DNA from: Gammaproteobacteria bacterium
GTDB lineage: Bacteria; Pseudomonadota; Gammaproteobacteria; Pseudomonadales; Azotimanducaceae
Direction: 5' to 3'
Assembly: GCA_009837185.1 (NCBI GenBank)
Contig: VXUA01000066.1
Coordinates: 55,163 to 119,162 of the forward strand
Length of the DNA: 64,000 nucleotides
The notes under the pieces are model-generated. The model was not told where the DNA came from. It saw only the letters and a program-made list of their open reading frames with translations, and searched no databases. This document shows positions 19,362-27,932 of this stretch, in pieces (within the stretch, counting starts at the first letter, position 1; the number at the start of each line of letters is the position of its first letter). The position numbers were made by a program, and so were the translations under genes.

Positions 19362-19826
19362 TCAATCTAATTGCCTTGCGTAGTGCAAGAATGTGTCTCG
19401 CAAATTTATAGGTGACCTGGTGTCCATCAACTGGCTTAGCTGATGAGGATTGGTGCACACCACTGCAATAGTCTTGAGGATTTGAAGATGTGTTTCATCG
19501 GTTTCTGGAGGAACTACGAGTGTGAAGGCTAAGGCAACAGCTCCGGCATTCCCAAAAGAAACCTCAGGCACAAAACGCAGTAACGCTCCAATCGGTGCTG
19601 GGCACTCGTCAAATCGGCAATGAGGTAACGCCACCTTCGTGTCGTCAATAACTGTGCACCCAAGTTCTTCACGTTCAGTCAACTTTTCCAAGAGTTTGCG
19701 TGGATCGATGGATTTCCTTTCTTGATGAATGATTTGCGCCGCATGCTGCAACGCAGATTTCCTAGAGTGACAATTGTGTACGAACTTTACCGTTAACGGC
19801 GTAAAGATCGATTCAAAACAAATCAC
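19362..19826 (-). CDS. ptsN: Nitrogen PTS EIIA protein PtsN
   Basis: A 154-residue EIIANtr domain. His69 in VALPHCRFDECPAPIG is the phosphorylated histidine, accepting phosphate from the HPr homologue encoded two genes downstream. In relatives it regulates potassium transport and other processes by phosphorylation state rather than moving sugar. The N-terminus is slightly divergent (an extra Cys/Phe-rich start), but the core ALQHAAQII, LLEKLTEREELGCTVIDD is clear. It lies 27 bases after hpf. Confidence 0.92.
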   Translation of the reverse strand: MICFESIFTPLTVKFVHNCHSRKSALQHAAQIIHQERKSIDPRKLLEKLTEREELGCTVIDDTKVALPHCRFDECPAPIGALLRFVPEVSFGNAGAVALAFTLVVPPETDETHLQILKTIAVVCTNPHQLSQLMDTRSPINLRDTFLHYARQLD

Positions 19827-19853
19827 GACGTGTCGGTATTCGTAGCTCCGAAT

Positions 19854-20150
19854 TTATGTTGAACGATGATTTGTAAGCTTCTCTTTGTGCTTTAGGATCT
19901 GCCGATCCAACTTCGCCACGAGGCTATCTATCGCGGTTTGCATGTCTGTGGCCGATGCGTCAGCATAGATTTCATTTCCAAGTGCATGTACGGTAGCTTC
20001 TGCTCGGTGCGTTATCTTATCGATGGAAAGCACAACATGCACTGATGTAATACGATCATGATGGCGTTCTATTTTGCCCAATTTTCGTTTCAAGAATGAT
20101 CGTAACTGTTGGTTAACCTCAATGTGATTCCCCGTGATATTTAGTTGCAC
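19854..20150 (-). CDS. hpf: Ribosome hibernation-promoting factor, short form
   Basis: A 98-residue HPF/YfiA-type protein that binds the 30S decoding region and promotes 100S dimers in stationary phase. It starts MQLNITGNHIEVNQQLRSFL and carries the conserved basic beta-strand KITHRAEATVHALGNEIYADA and the helix DMQTAIDSLVAKLDRQI. The short length without a C-terminal dimerisation domain matches the Gammaproteobacterial hpf next to rpoN. About 110 bases separate it from rpoN. Confidence 0.94.
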   Translation of the reverse strand: MQLNITGNHIEVNQQLRSFLKRKLGKIERHHDRITSVHVVLSIDKITHRAEATVHALGNEIYADASATDMQTAIDSLVAKLDRQILKHKEKLTNHRST

Positions 20151-20259
20151 TTTATTGCTCCTGTACTACGGATAGAAATTGCCACTCTGCGCGGACTTGG
20201 TTTGTAAAAGAAATTACTATGACTAATAAAGGTTTTCTCAGAACGATTGTAACCACCGG

Positions 20260-21774
20260 TTAAACACGCATTCGCCTGTGCTGTACCGCGGGTATTTGTA
20301 AAGATTCTCGATACTTAGTTACGGTACGTCGAGCGATCGATATTTTTCTTTCTTTCAGTTTTTCAGCGATGGCGGTATCGGTGAGAGGATGAGTCGGATC
20401 TTCGTTTTCGGTCCAACGCTGAATCATAGCTCTAATGGTCGTACTCGACACGTCGTCGCCGCGGTGAGCACGAAGCGCACTGGAAAAGAAGTACTTCAAC
20501 TCAAACGTTCCTCGAGCACACAATAGATACTTTTCGGTTGTGATTCGTGATATGGTCGATGTGTGGACGCCAACCATGCTTGCTAAGTCTGATTGAGCCA
20601 TCGGGCGCATAAAGAGTTCCCCGCGTTCGAAAAACTCTTTCTGTTCTTCAACTATCATGAGCGCGACTTTGAGCAAGGTCTCTTTCCGTCTATTGATCCC
20701 ATAGATTAGTGCTTGAGCACGATGAAGATATTCTCTGAAGTAACTGCGATCTTTGGTCGATAGTGAATTTCGATTCAGCGTTTTGTATTCTTGATTGATT
20801 CGTACCGTGGGAGAGACTTTATCATTCAGTGTGACCGTCCAATCCCCTTCTTGTTTACTGACTAAAACGTCGGGCACGATATACAAAGGGTCCACATTCG
20901 CGAAGGCTGCTCCTGGTCGAGGGTTTAACGACTTTATCAGTTCGATAGCAGCATCAATCTCGCTCTCGTCCAGTGGTAGTTCTGCTTGTAATTTCTGATG
21001 AGTTTGGTTTGCTAAACATTGGAAATGATCGCGAACGATTGTTAACGCTAGGTCGCGATTCTCTTTGCATTTTGGTAAGTCCCTAAGCTGCAGGAGAAGA
21101 CACTCTTGTATGCTTCGAGCACCGATACCCGTGGGTGCCATCGAATGCAAAATTTCTAATCCCCTTTCAAGTTGTGCTGGCGAGACATTTAGCTCTTCTT
21201 GGCTGTCGGAGACTAGTTCTTCCCAATTAAATATGTACCCATCCTCACCGACTGCATCGATGAGGTAACCAACAACTCCTTGGTCTCGAGAGGTTATCCC
21301 AAGTTGCTTTAGTTGTTCTTGCAAGTGTTCTTGCAAGGACATCGTATAGCTAACAAGAACTTGACCGTCTACACTGCTAGCCTCGTTACCGTCAGCGAGA
21401 TATAAATCAGACCATTCAGTCTCAACATTCAATTTAAGGGAAGAAAGATCGGCGGAAGCGTCGTTAGAAAAAGCAGTGGCAAAGTCTTCGCGATCATGTG
21501 TGGTCGCTTGTGGTTGAACGTCGTCATATGGGTCGTCTTCAAAATCTTGCTCTGTGTCGTACTCGGAATGCTCTGCCTGAGGTTCGTCGTTAAAGTCTGG
21601 TAAATCGGTATCGATATCATCCGCGATCTCGAGGAATGGGTTTACTGCACACTCAGCGCGTATCTCTTGTTGTAATTGCACGGCAGACAATTGCATCATG
21701 CGAATAGCCTGTCGTAATTCGGGTGTAAGGTTTGTCTGAAGCCGCTGTTGCAGTACGAGAGACGGTTGTTTCAC
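20260..21774 (-). CDS. rpoN: RNA polymerase sigma-54 factor
   Basis: A 504-residue sigma-54. The N-terminus is the Gln/Leu-rich activator-interaction region (SLVLQQRLQTNLTPELRQAI), followed by an acidic region II at about 52-110, the core-binding domain (LNPRPGAAF) and, near the C-terminus, the helix-turn-helix and the RpoN box ARRTVTKYRE (about residues 481-490). It reads promoters of the -24/-12 type with enhancer-binding proteins. It follows lptB by 12 bases in the classic lptB-rpoN-hpf-ptsN order. Confidence 0.97.
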   Translation of the reverse strand: MKQPSLVLQQRLQTNLTPELRQAIRMMQLSAVQLQQEIRAECAVNPFLEIADDIDTDLPDFNDEPQAEHSEYDTEQDFEDDPYDDVQPQATTHDREDFATAFSNDASADLSSLKLNVETEWSDLYLADGNEASSVDGQVLVSYTMSLQEHLQEQLKQLGITSRDQGVVGYLIDAVGEDGYIFNWEELVSDSQEELNVSPAQLERGLEILHSMAPTGIGARSIQECLLLQLRDLPKCKENRDLALTIVRDHFQCLANQTHQKLQAELPLDESEIDAAIELIKSLNPRPGAAFANVDPLYIVPDVLVSKQEGDWTVTLNDKVSPTVRINQEYKTLNRNSLSTKDRSYFREYLHRAQALIYGINRRKETLLKVALMIVEEQKEFFERGELFMRPMAQSDLASMVGVHTSTISRITTEKYLLCARGTFELKYFFSSALRAHRGDDVSSTTIRAMIQRWTENEDPTHPLTDTAIAEKLKERKISIARRTVTKYRESLQIPAVQHRRMRV

Positions 21775-21786
21775 AAACAGCGACTC

Positions 21787-22551
21787 TTAAAACTTAAACT
21801 CAGAACCAAGATAGGATCGACGAACCTCTTCGTTTGCGAGGATGTCTTCGGTCGCTCCTTCCGCGATGACGTGTCCTTCACTTACGATGTACGCTCGATC
21901 ACACAGATCGAGGGTATCTCGAACGTTGTGGTCTGTAATGAGTACTCCTATTCCCTTTGAGGTTAAGTGCCGTACGTTGTGTTTAATGTCTGCTACTGAG
22001 ATTGGGTCAACCCCAGCAAAAGGTTCATCCAAGAGAATGAACTTTGGTTGGGAGGCTAGTGCTCTTGCGATTTCTAACCGACGACGTTCGCCACCGGACA
22101 ATCTTTCACCTAAATTGTTCCGAACTTTCTCAAGGTTAAACTCCTGGAGGAGTTCCTCAACACGTTGTTGTCGTTCCGCGTGACTTGTCCCAACATGTAG
22201 TTCCACGGTCGTGAGAATGTTTTGGTAGGTGGTTAAACGACGAAATACACTTGCTTCTTGAGGGAGATAGCCGAGTCCAGCACGCGCACGTATATGCATT
22301 GGGGCACTGGTAATCTCGTTGTCACCTAAATGAATGGTCCCTGTGTCCATACGAATAAGACCGACTATACAGTAGAAGCTGGTCGTTTTACCAGCCCCAT
22401 TCGGACCAAGCAAGCCGACGACTTCTCCGGTAGTGACAGACACAGAAATATTTTCAACCACTAACCGTTTTCCGTATCGCTTTGAGATACCGTCTGCAAC
22501 CAATGTGGTCGAAGAATCTACTTCGCTATGGTTAGCAATTTCCGAGTTCAT
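21787..22551 (-). CDS. lptB: LPS export ABC transporter ATP-binding protein LptB
   Basis: A 254-residue ABC ATPase that powers LPS extraction from the inner membrane with LptFG. Walker A is [11 protein letters not shown], the Q-loop region is [13 protein letters not shown], the signature is [15 protein letters not shown], and Walker B is [13 protein letters not shown]. The LptB-specific stretch [10 protein letters not shown] and the C-terminal SYLGSEFKF agree. The first ~12 residues are an extra N-terminal extension. lptA lies 16 bases upstream and rpoN downstream. lptF and lptG are not in the window. Confidence 0.97.
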   Translation of the reverse strand: MNSEIANHSEVDSSTTLVADGISKRYGKRLVVENISVSVTTGEVVGLLGPNGAGKTTSFYCIVGLIRMDTGTIHLGDNEITSAPMHIRARAGLGYLPQEASVFRRLTTYQNILTTVELHVGTSHAERQQRVEELLQEFNLEKVRNNLGERLSGGERRRLEIARALASQPKFILLDEPFAGVDPISVADIKHNVRHLTSKGIGVLITDHNVRDTLDLCDRAYIVSEGHVIAEGATEDILANEEVRRSYLGSEFKF

Positions 22552-22567
22552 TTCGACTTCGTGCGAA

Positions 22568-23083
22568 CTAAGGCGACTCCTCGTCGAGGAGTGTGATTTC
22601 TACTTGCTCCGTGTCTTCGCCCTTTGTGGCGACAATTTTTTGAGTGTCTAGCTCAATTCGAATCTTATGTGCGCGAATCTTGGCGACCTCTGTTTGAAGT
22701 TGAACGTCTCCAACGAATTCAATCCAGTTCGCTTCGTTGTCAAATGTCAGCTCCTCCGCTGACGCGCTAATTGTTTGTGGCTCTTCTTCTTCGTTATCAA
22801 TCTCGAGTTCTAGCTCAAGCGGCTTACCGGTGGCGGTGATTGAGAGGAGTTGCGTACCTTTGACTGTAGCTTGTACTTCATCCGCACTCAAGGTCACTTC
22901 TTCAGAGTCGATTTTCACGTTTCCCTTTGCCGTGAATTCACCTTTGGAAAGATCAAAGTCAGTGTCGTCAGCTTTAATATTGGACATTCCAAACGAGAAA
23001 GTTGGTACGCACCAAAAGAGTAATAGCGCAACCCCAAGATACTCAAAGAAGACTTGGCGGTTATTCTGCTTCAATACTTTCAT
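22568..23083 (-). CDS. lptA: LPS transport periplasmic protein LptA
   Basis: A 171-residue protein with a signal peptide (hydrophobic region about residues 15-32) and one OstA/LptA beta-jellyroll domain, which oligomerises to form the periplasmic LPS bridge. [23 protein letters not shown] matches the family start in style, and the repeating short beta-strands continue to the end. The sequence is unusually acidic (IDNEEEEPQ). It overlaps lptC by 23 bases. Identification relies on fold-like pattern and on the conserved lptC-lptA-lptB order. Confidence 0.88.
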   Translation of the reverse strand: MKVLKQNNRQVFFEYLGVALLLFWCVPTFSFGMSNIKADDTDFDLSKGEFTAKGNVKIDSEEVTLSADEVQATVKGTQLLSITATGKPLELELEIDNEEEEPQTISASAEELTFDNEANWIEFVGDVQLQTEVAKIRAHKIRIELDTQKIVATKGEDTEQVEITLLDEESP

Positions 23084-23657
23084 GTTGAATCTCTACTTGA
23101 CTACCTGGTTCTGAGCTTGACTTTAGTCGTTTCGTTTCTAGATCAAAGTGAAACGAGTCGGCATCATATGTAGAACCACCCGCTTTAATATACACATCTT
23201 CATCGCTATAAATGGTGTTGCTACTTGGATCGAATACCACGTTCATCCCTTCGAACAAATACTCAGGATCGTTGAAATCTCCTGAGTATACGGTGACGCT
23301 ACCAAGCAATTCGATCGGTTCTAAGATTTGACTCAGATTATCGGAGTCCGGTTGGACTGACCCAAGATGTGCGTTCATGTGCCATAGTTCTCCATTCTCT
23401 CGCTCCACTAGGATCTTTAGATGTTTGAAGAGCATCCTAGTTTGCGCAGTAAACTGCTCAACTTCTTGAGCGGCTAGCTCATACGCAAGCTGTCCTGTCT
23501 CGTCGAACGCTTGTATTTTTACATTCTTCAGATAAATATCCGGTACGTCCGCAAGATCTGTTGTTGTACTTTCTTCAATCTCTCTTGGGAAGAAAACATA
23601 CAGAATCAATCCCAGTATCCCAGTAATTATGGCACTGAAAAGAATCTTCTTCGTCAT
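23061..23657 (-). CDS. lptC: LPS export protein LptC
   Basis: A 198-residue bitopic inner-membrane protein (helix at about residues 6-23) with one periplasmic beta-jellyroll that receives LPS from LptB2FG and hands it to LptA. The pattern PDIYLKNVKIQAFDETGQLAYEL is the usual LptC start after the anchor, followed by VYSGDFNDPEYLFEGMNV and SDEDVYIKAGGSTYDAD. It is between kdsC (4-base overlap) and lptA (23-base overlap). Confidence 0.9.
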   Translation of the reverse strand: MTKKILFSAIITGILGLILYVFFPREIEESTTTDLADVPDIYLKNVKIQAFDETGQLAYELAAQEVEQFTAQTRMLFKHLKILVERENGELWHMNAHLGSVQPDSDNLSQILEPIELLGSVTVYSGDFNDPEYLFEGMNVVFDPSSNTIYSDEDVYIKAGGSTYDADSFHFDLETKRLKSSSEPGSQVEIQHESIEAE

Positions 23658-24166
23658 GTTTGCTGGATACTCAATAACAGGTCAGAAAACTCCCGTATAG
23701 CCCCATCGCCGCCAGATCGCGTCAGTACGAGATCAGCGGATTCTTTGATTTTGGGCACCGCATTGGCGACCGCCACTGCCAAGCCTACGTGTTCAAACAG
23801 TACTAGGTCCGGGATATCGTCACCAATGTGCGCAATTTCTAAGTAGTTCAAACCGTGTGAACGAGCAAACTCTGCTAACGCTACGGACTTGTCTTTGAGA
23901 CCCTGATGCACATCGGTAATGTTCAATTCCTGTGCGCGTCGCTCCACGGCATCTGATTTACGCCCTGACATGATCGCAACTCGAATCCCTCTTTGCATAA
24001 GAGCTTGAATACCGTATCCATCGTGAACATGGAATGCTTTGAGTTCGTTTCCATGATCGTCTATCGTTATGACCCCTGTGGTCATTACACCGTCGACATC
24101 GAGAACTAAAGCCCGAGTTGCCTCAAGTTTCGCTCTCACGAGCGCGGTTACTTCGAAAGAAGTCAT
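23654..24166 (-). CDS. kdsC: 3-deoxy-D-manno-octulosonate 8-phosphate phosphatase KdsC
   Basis: A 170-residue HAD phosphatase that dephosphorylates Kdo-8-phosphate in LPS inner-core synthesis. LVLDVDGVMTTG is the KdsC form of HAD motif I; IMSGRKSDAVERRA is motif II, and HIGDDIPDLVLFEHVGLAVA is motif IV. I use ATG 24166, which overlaps the antiporter stop by one base (TGATG), giving normal family length; a start at 24199 would add 11 residues inside the upstream gene. E. coli has kdsD between the antiporter gene and kdsC; it is absent here. Confidence 0.95.
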   Translation of the reverse strand: MTSFEVTALVRAKLEATRALVLDVDGVMTTGVITIDDHGNELKAFHVHDGYGIQALMQRGIRVAIMSGRKSDAVERRAQELNITDVHQGLKDKSVALAEFARSHGLNYLEIAHIGDDIPDLVLFEHVGLAVAVANAVPKIKESADLVLTRSGGDGAIREFSDLLLSIQQT

Positions 24167-25125
24167 CAAGTGTATTTCAGCACGATGTAGCCGACCCATG
24201 CGGTCAGCAACAGCGCTCCTTCTAGTCTCGTAATTACCTTTTTTGCACCAACCGCATATGCAAAGAGAGCGATGACCACGGTAAGAAGAAACATCATGCC
24301 GTAATCTATCACAAATTCCATGAGCGTCAACGGGGCTGGGCGCATTAACGCTGGGACGGACAGTACGACCAATAGGTTGAGCATATTTGAGCCGACGATA
24401 TTACCTATTGCGATACCATATCCGCCTTTGATCGCGGCACGCAGAGTGACCACCAATTCAGGTAGACTTGTACCCACTGCCACGATCGTCGTACCGACGT
24501 CGAATACCTCCACGTGTAATGCTTCAGCTAGACTTCTCGCCGGTGCTACAATTAAGTAGTTAGCAGAAATAACCAATACTACTAATCCGATCAGAGCTTG
24601 AATTGAGGCTCGCGAAGTACCCATACTTGGTATATCACTCAAAGCATTTTCGAGTTCGTCTGGAAGTTGTTCCGATATTTTGGATGACCGAAACATGCGA
24701 TACATGATGAAGCCAAACAACGTCAAAAATATGATTCCGTCAACACGCCCTAGATACAAATCTATGAGACAAATTCCTGCCAATACTGTCGCGATCAGCA
24801 ACATTGGCAGCTCGCTTCGTAGAATGCGTTTGTCGTAGGGTAAAGGAACAACGATTGCTGTGATGCCGAGAACAAGTCCCATATTCGCGACATTTGAACC
24901 GATGGCATTCCCAATGGCGATGTCTGGTTCGAATTTAAATGAGTCCATGATGGCGATGAAGATTTCTGGTGCCGAGGTGCCAATAGAGACTGCAGTGAGA
25001 CCGATGAACAAATCGGATACCCCAATATTTCGGGCGAGTGCTGCTGTCCCCTCAACAAACAGATCAGCACTCCAGACGAGGAGCACAAAACCTGCAACAA
25101 GCAAAATTAACCACAGCCAGATCAT
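24166..25125 (-). CDS. Calcium/sodium antiporter family protein (YrbG-like)
   Basis: A 319-residue CaCA-family exchanger with about ten transmembrane helices in two inverted halves. The alpha-repeat motifs are GTSAPEIFIAIMDSF with GSNVANMGLVLG in the first half, and GTSLPELVVTLRAA with GNIVGSNMLNLLVVL in the second. These acidic and Ser/Asn residues bind the cation. It is upstream of kdsC in the same order as E. coli yrbG but without kdsD in between. Ion specificity cannot be read from sequence alone. Confidence 0.9.
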   Translation of the reverse strand: MIWLWLILLVAGFVLLVWSADLFVEGTAALARNIGVSDLFIGLTAVSIGTSAPEIFIAIMDSFKFEPDIAIGNAIGSNVANMGLVLGITAIVVPLPYDKRILRSELPMLLIATVLAGICLIDLYLGRVDGIIFLTLFGFIMYRMFRSSKISEQLPDELENALSDIPSMGTSRASIQALIGLVVLVISANYLIVAPARSLAEALHVEVFDVGTTIVAVGTSLPELVVTLRAAIKGGYGIAIGNIVGSNMLNLLVVLSVPALMRPAPLTLMEFVIDYGMMFLLTVVIALFAYAVGAKKVITRLEGALLLTAWVGYIVLKYT

Positions 25126-25274
25126 GTTCAGTTATGGACGTTCATTGTGAGTTGAACGATTTTAACAATGAGCGAGACTCTCGTTCCGCGACATTCCTTC
25201 CGTTGATGTTGGTATTTCTCATCAGTCTCGCGGCATCGTACATAAATTCAATTTTCACCTAACCAAACGTAAAT

Positions 25275-25517
25275 ATGGAACTCAGCGACGAACTTAAAAC
25301 GAGACTACGGCAACAATTCGCAGATGCGCAGATTTCTGTGCAAGTCCAAGGAACTTCAGCGTTACTCGGTGTAGTATCAAGTGACTTTGAAGGTCGTTCG
25401 CAGGTACAACGTCAGCAATTGGTCTACAGTTTGATTGGCGATCTTATTCAAACAGGAGAGTTGCACGCAGTGACTATTCAAGCCAAAGCTCCTTCGGAGA
25501 TTGACGGTCGAATTTGA
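25275..25517 (+). CDS. ibaG: BolA family protein IbaG
   Basis: An 80-residue BolA-like protein; relatives bind monothiol glutaredoxins with a shared [2Fe-2S] cluster and affect acid resistance and envelope integrity. The core GVVSSDFEGRSQVQRQQLVY corresponds to the BolA loop and helix (normally VSxxFxGxxxVxRHRxVY). The usual His in RHR is Gln here (VQRQQ). It overlaps murA by one base (TGATG), the conserved ibaG-murA pairing. The mla genes that precede ibaG in E. coli are absent. Confidence 0.85.
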   Translation: MELSDELKTRLRQQFADAQISVQVQGTSALLGVVSSDFEGRSQVQRQQLVYSLIGDLIQTGELHAVTIQAKAPSEIDGRI

Positions 25518-26785
25518 TGGATAGTTTGCGTATTCGAGGTGGGACTCCGTTAGAGGGGGAACTTCGACCAGGCGGATCAAAAAATGCAACTCTTCCAATT
25601 CTAGCAGCGACTTTGTTATCGTCTGGGTTGGTAGACATCAGGAACGTACCCGAAGTTCGCGACGTCACTCTCATGCTGGAACTACTCGATACATTGGGTG
25701 CAGAAATCGAAACGAATGGAAACGGTAGAGTCTCCATCAACACGTCTGAAGTACACAAACTAGTGGCACCTTACGATCTTGTTCGCAAGATGCGGGCCTC
25801 GTTTCTTGTTCTCGGTCCGTTGCTTGCGCGATTTGGCCGCGTGGAAGTATCGCTACCCGGGGGGTGTGCGATAGGTAGTCGCCCGGTGGACCAACATCTC
25901 AAAGCTTTACGGAAACTTGGTGCGACCATCGATTTAGCACAAGGTTATGTGACCGCTAGGTGTTCGGATAGGCTCCAGGGTGCAGATATTGAATTCGATG
26001 TTGTGACTGTGGGCGGGACCCAAAATGTGATGATGGCTGCTACCCTAGCGGACGGCACGACTCGGATGAAAAATGCAGCAAAGGAACCAGAAGTCGTGGA
26101 ACTGGCAGATTGTTTACGTTCCATGGGAGCTCTCATATCGGGCGACGGCACCGATTGTATTACAGTCATTGGTCAGCAGCAATTACATAGTGGTGGATGC
26201 ACGGTTAGTGCTGATAGGATTGAAGTAGGAACATTTCTTGCAGCCGCGGCGGCAACACACGGTAGGATTCGAATTGTTGATTCCGATCCACTTGTACTTG
26301 AAACTGTACTCGAAACGTTTCGAAAGTTTGGTACAACCATCAACATTGATGGTTCGACTATCGAACTTTCAGCAAGTCATTGTGAATTGAAGGCTACAGA
26401 TATTGTGACCGACGTATATCCGGGAATTCCCACGGATTTGCAAGCTCAATTCCTCGCACTAAACTGTGTTTCAAGCGGAAGTAGTAGAGTGATTGAAACG
26501 GTATTCGAAAATAGATTCATGCACGTCCAAGAACTTGTACGTTTAGGCGCGAACGCCTCGTTGGAGAGCCCTACCATAGCAGTCATTCAAGGGGTACACG
26601 AACTCCGCGGTGCAACAGTGATGGCCACTGATCTCCGAGCTTCTTCTAGTCTTGTGATCGGTGCTTTAGTGGCTGAAGGAATTTCTGAGATAAACCGAAT
26701 CTACCACCTCGATAGAGGGTATGAACGAATCGAAGAAAAGCTTCAATTGCTTGGGGCTGACGTCGAACGAGTGAGTGCGCATTGA
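25517..26785 (+). CDS. murA: UDP-N-acetylglucosamine 1-carboxyvinyltransferase MurA
   Basis: A 422-residue enzyme that adds enolpyruvate from PEP to UDP-GlcNAc, the first committed step of peptidoglycan synthesis and the target of fosfomycin. The catalytic cysteine is Cys117 in LPGGCAIGSRPVD, the normal fosfomycin-sensitive form. N-terminal GGTPLEGELRPGGSKNATLP and C-terminal DLRASSSLVIGALVAEG with YHLDRGYERIEEKL are typical. ATG 25517 is one codon after a possible TTG and overlaps the ibaG stop by one base. The amgK/murU salvage pair in this window could bypass MurA inhibition. Confidence 0.97.
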   Translation: MDSLRIRGGTPLEGELRPGGSKNATLPILAATLLSSGLVDIRNVPEVRDVTLMLELLDTLGAEIETNGNGRVSINTSEVHKLVAPYDLVRKMRASFLVLGPLLARFGRVEVSLPGGCAIGSRPVDQHLKALRKLGATIDLAQGYVTARCSDRLQGADIEFDVVTVGGTQNVMMAATLADGTTRMKNAAKEPEVVELADCLRSMGALISGDGTDCITVIGQQQLHSGGCTVSADRIEVGTFLAAAAATHGRIRIVDSDPLVLETVLETFRKFGTTINIDGSTIELSASHCELKATDIVTDVYPGIPTDLQAQFLALNCVSSGSSRVIETVFENRFMHVQELVRLGANASLESPTIAVIQGVHELRGATVMATDLRASSSLVIGALVAEGISEINRIYHLDRGYERIEEKLQLLGADVERVSAH

Positions 26786-26848
26786 AGTCTCGACATTCTT
26801 CGATTGATTACACAGGGGCACCAATGCTGATGCAAAGGTCTTACGGGC

Positions 26849-27895
26849 GTGGAGCTTGATCCTTCCCAACAACCGATAGCTGACGAACTCGCGCGTTTAG
26901 CAACTCAGTTAGAACGTTCTGAAGCCACACCTAGGTGGCAACGAGCTCTCAGCGGTTTTCTCTCAAATCGAAACACCGCTCGCATCCAAGGGTTATATAT
27001 TTGGGGAGGAGTCGGACGTGGAAAAACCTACTTGATGGATCGTTTTTTCGCGCAAGTCAGAATTGAACGAAAGACAAGAGTGCACTTTCACCGATTTATG
27101 CAATTGATTCATCGGCAGCTCGTAGTTCATTCTGCAACGGAAAATCCGCTTGAAGTCATCACCACAAATCTCAGTAAGGACACTCGAGTGTTGTGTTTCG
27201 ATGAGTTCGTAGTCTCTGACATCGGAGATGCCATGATTCTTGCGGAACTTCTGAAGCACATGTTTCAACTAGGTATCGTTTTGGTAGCGACTTCTAACAT
27301 TGAACCGCAGGATCTATACAAAAATGGTTTGCAACGTCGGCGATTTCTACCCGCGATCGAGTTGCTTAAGGAATTTTGTCAGGTGATACACTTAAATGGA
27401 CCTATAGACTATCGCCTGCGCGCACTAAAACAGACTGATTTGTATCGAATTGGTACAGAATTAAGCCCCGAACTTCGGGTGCAAGACATGCTGTTGTTTG
27501 GTGGAAACGCGGGCGAATCGGGTCCGATTCTAGAGATAAACGACCGAAATATTGAGACCGTTTTTTCCGAGCTGGGAGTAGTTGGATTCACGTTTCAGGA
27601 ACTCTGCGTTGCGCCCAAGAGTGCACCAGACTATATTGAAATCGCAAGGCTCTATCATACCCTCTTTATCTATCAAGTCCCCCAGTTAACAGCGACCATG
27701 GAAGATGCTGCGAAGCGCTTTATAAACTTGGTTGATGTACTGTACGATTACAACGTCAACTTCGTTGTGCAGGCTGCATCTAGCATAACTGATCTATATA
27801 AAGGCACTCGATATAGCAAAGAATTTGAGCGAACCGTAAGCCGACTTGTGGAGATGGCTTCAGAAGCATTTCTATCCCGAGCACATCGAGTTTAG
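26849..27895 (+). CDS. zapE: Cell division protein ZapE (AFG1-like ATPase)
   Basis: A 348-residue P-loop ATPase. Walker A is IWGGVGRGKTYLMD, Walker B is VLCFDEFVVSDIGDAMIL, and the sensor region LVATSNIEPQDLYKNGLQRRRFLP is characteristic of the AFG1/ZapE family. In E. coli ZapE associates with the division ring; mitochondrial homologues act in protein quality control of respiratory complexes. GTG at 26849; the gene is 63 bases after murA and 37 bases before the dehydrogenase. Confidence 0.93.
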   Translation: MELDPSQQPIADELARLATQLERSEATPRWQRALSGFLSNRNTARIQGLYIWGGVGRGKTYLMDRFFAQVRIERKTRVHFHRFMQLIHRQLVVHSATENPLEVITTNLSKDTRVLCFDEFVVSDIGDAMILAELLKHMFQLGIVLVATSNIEPQDLYKNGLQRRRFLPAIELLKEFCQVIHLNGPIDYRLRALKQTDLYRIGTELSPELRVQDMLLFGGNAGESGPILEINDRNIETVFSELGVVGFTFQELCVAPKSAPDYIEIARLYHTLFIYQVPQLTATMEDAAKRFINLVDVLYDYNVNFVVQAASSITDLYKGTRYSKEFERTVSRLVEMASEAFLSRAHRV

Positions 27896-27932
27896 CTGAA
27901 TGTTTGGTCAATCCTGACTACACCAAAGTATC

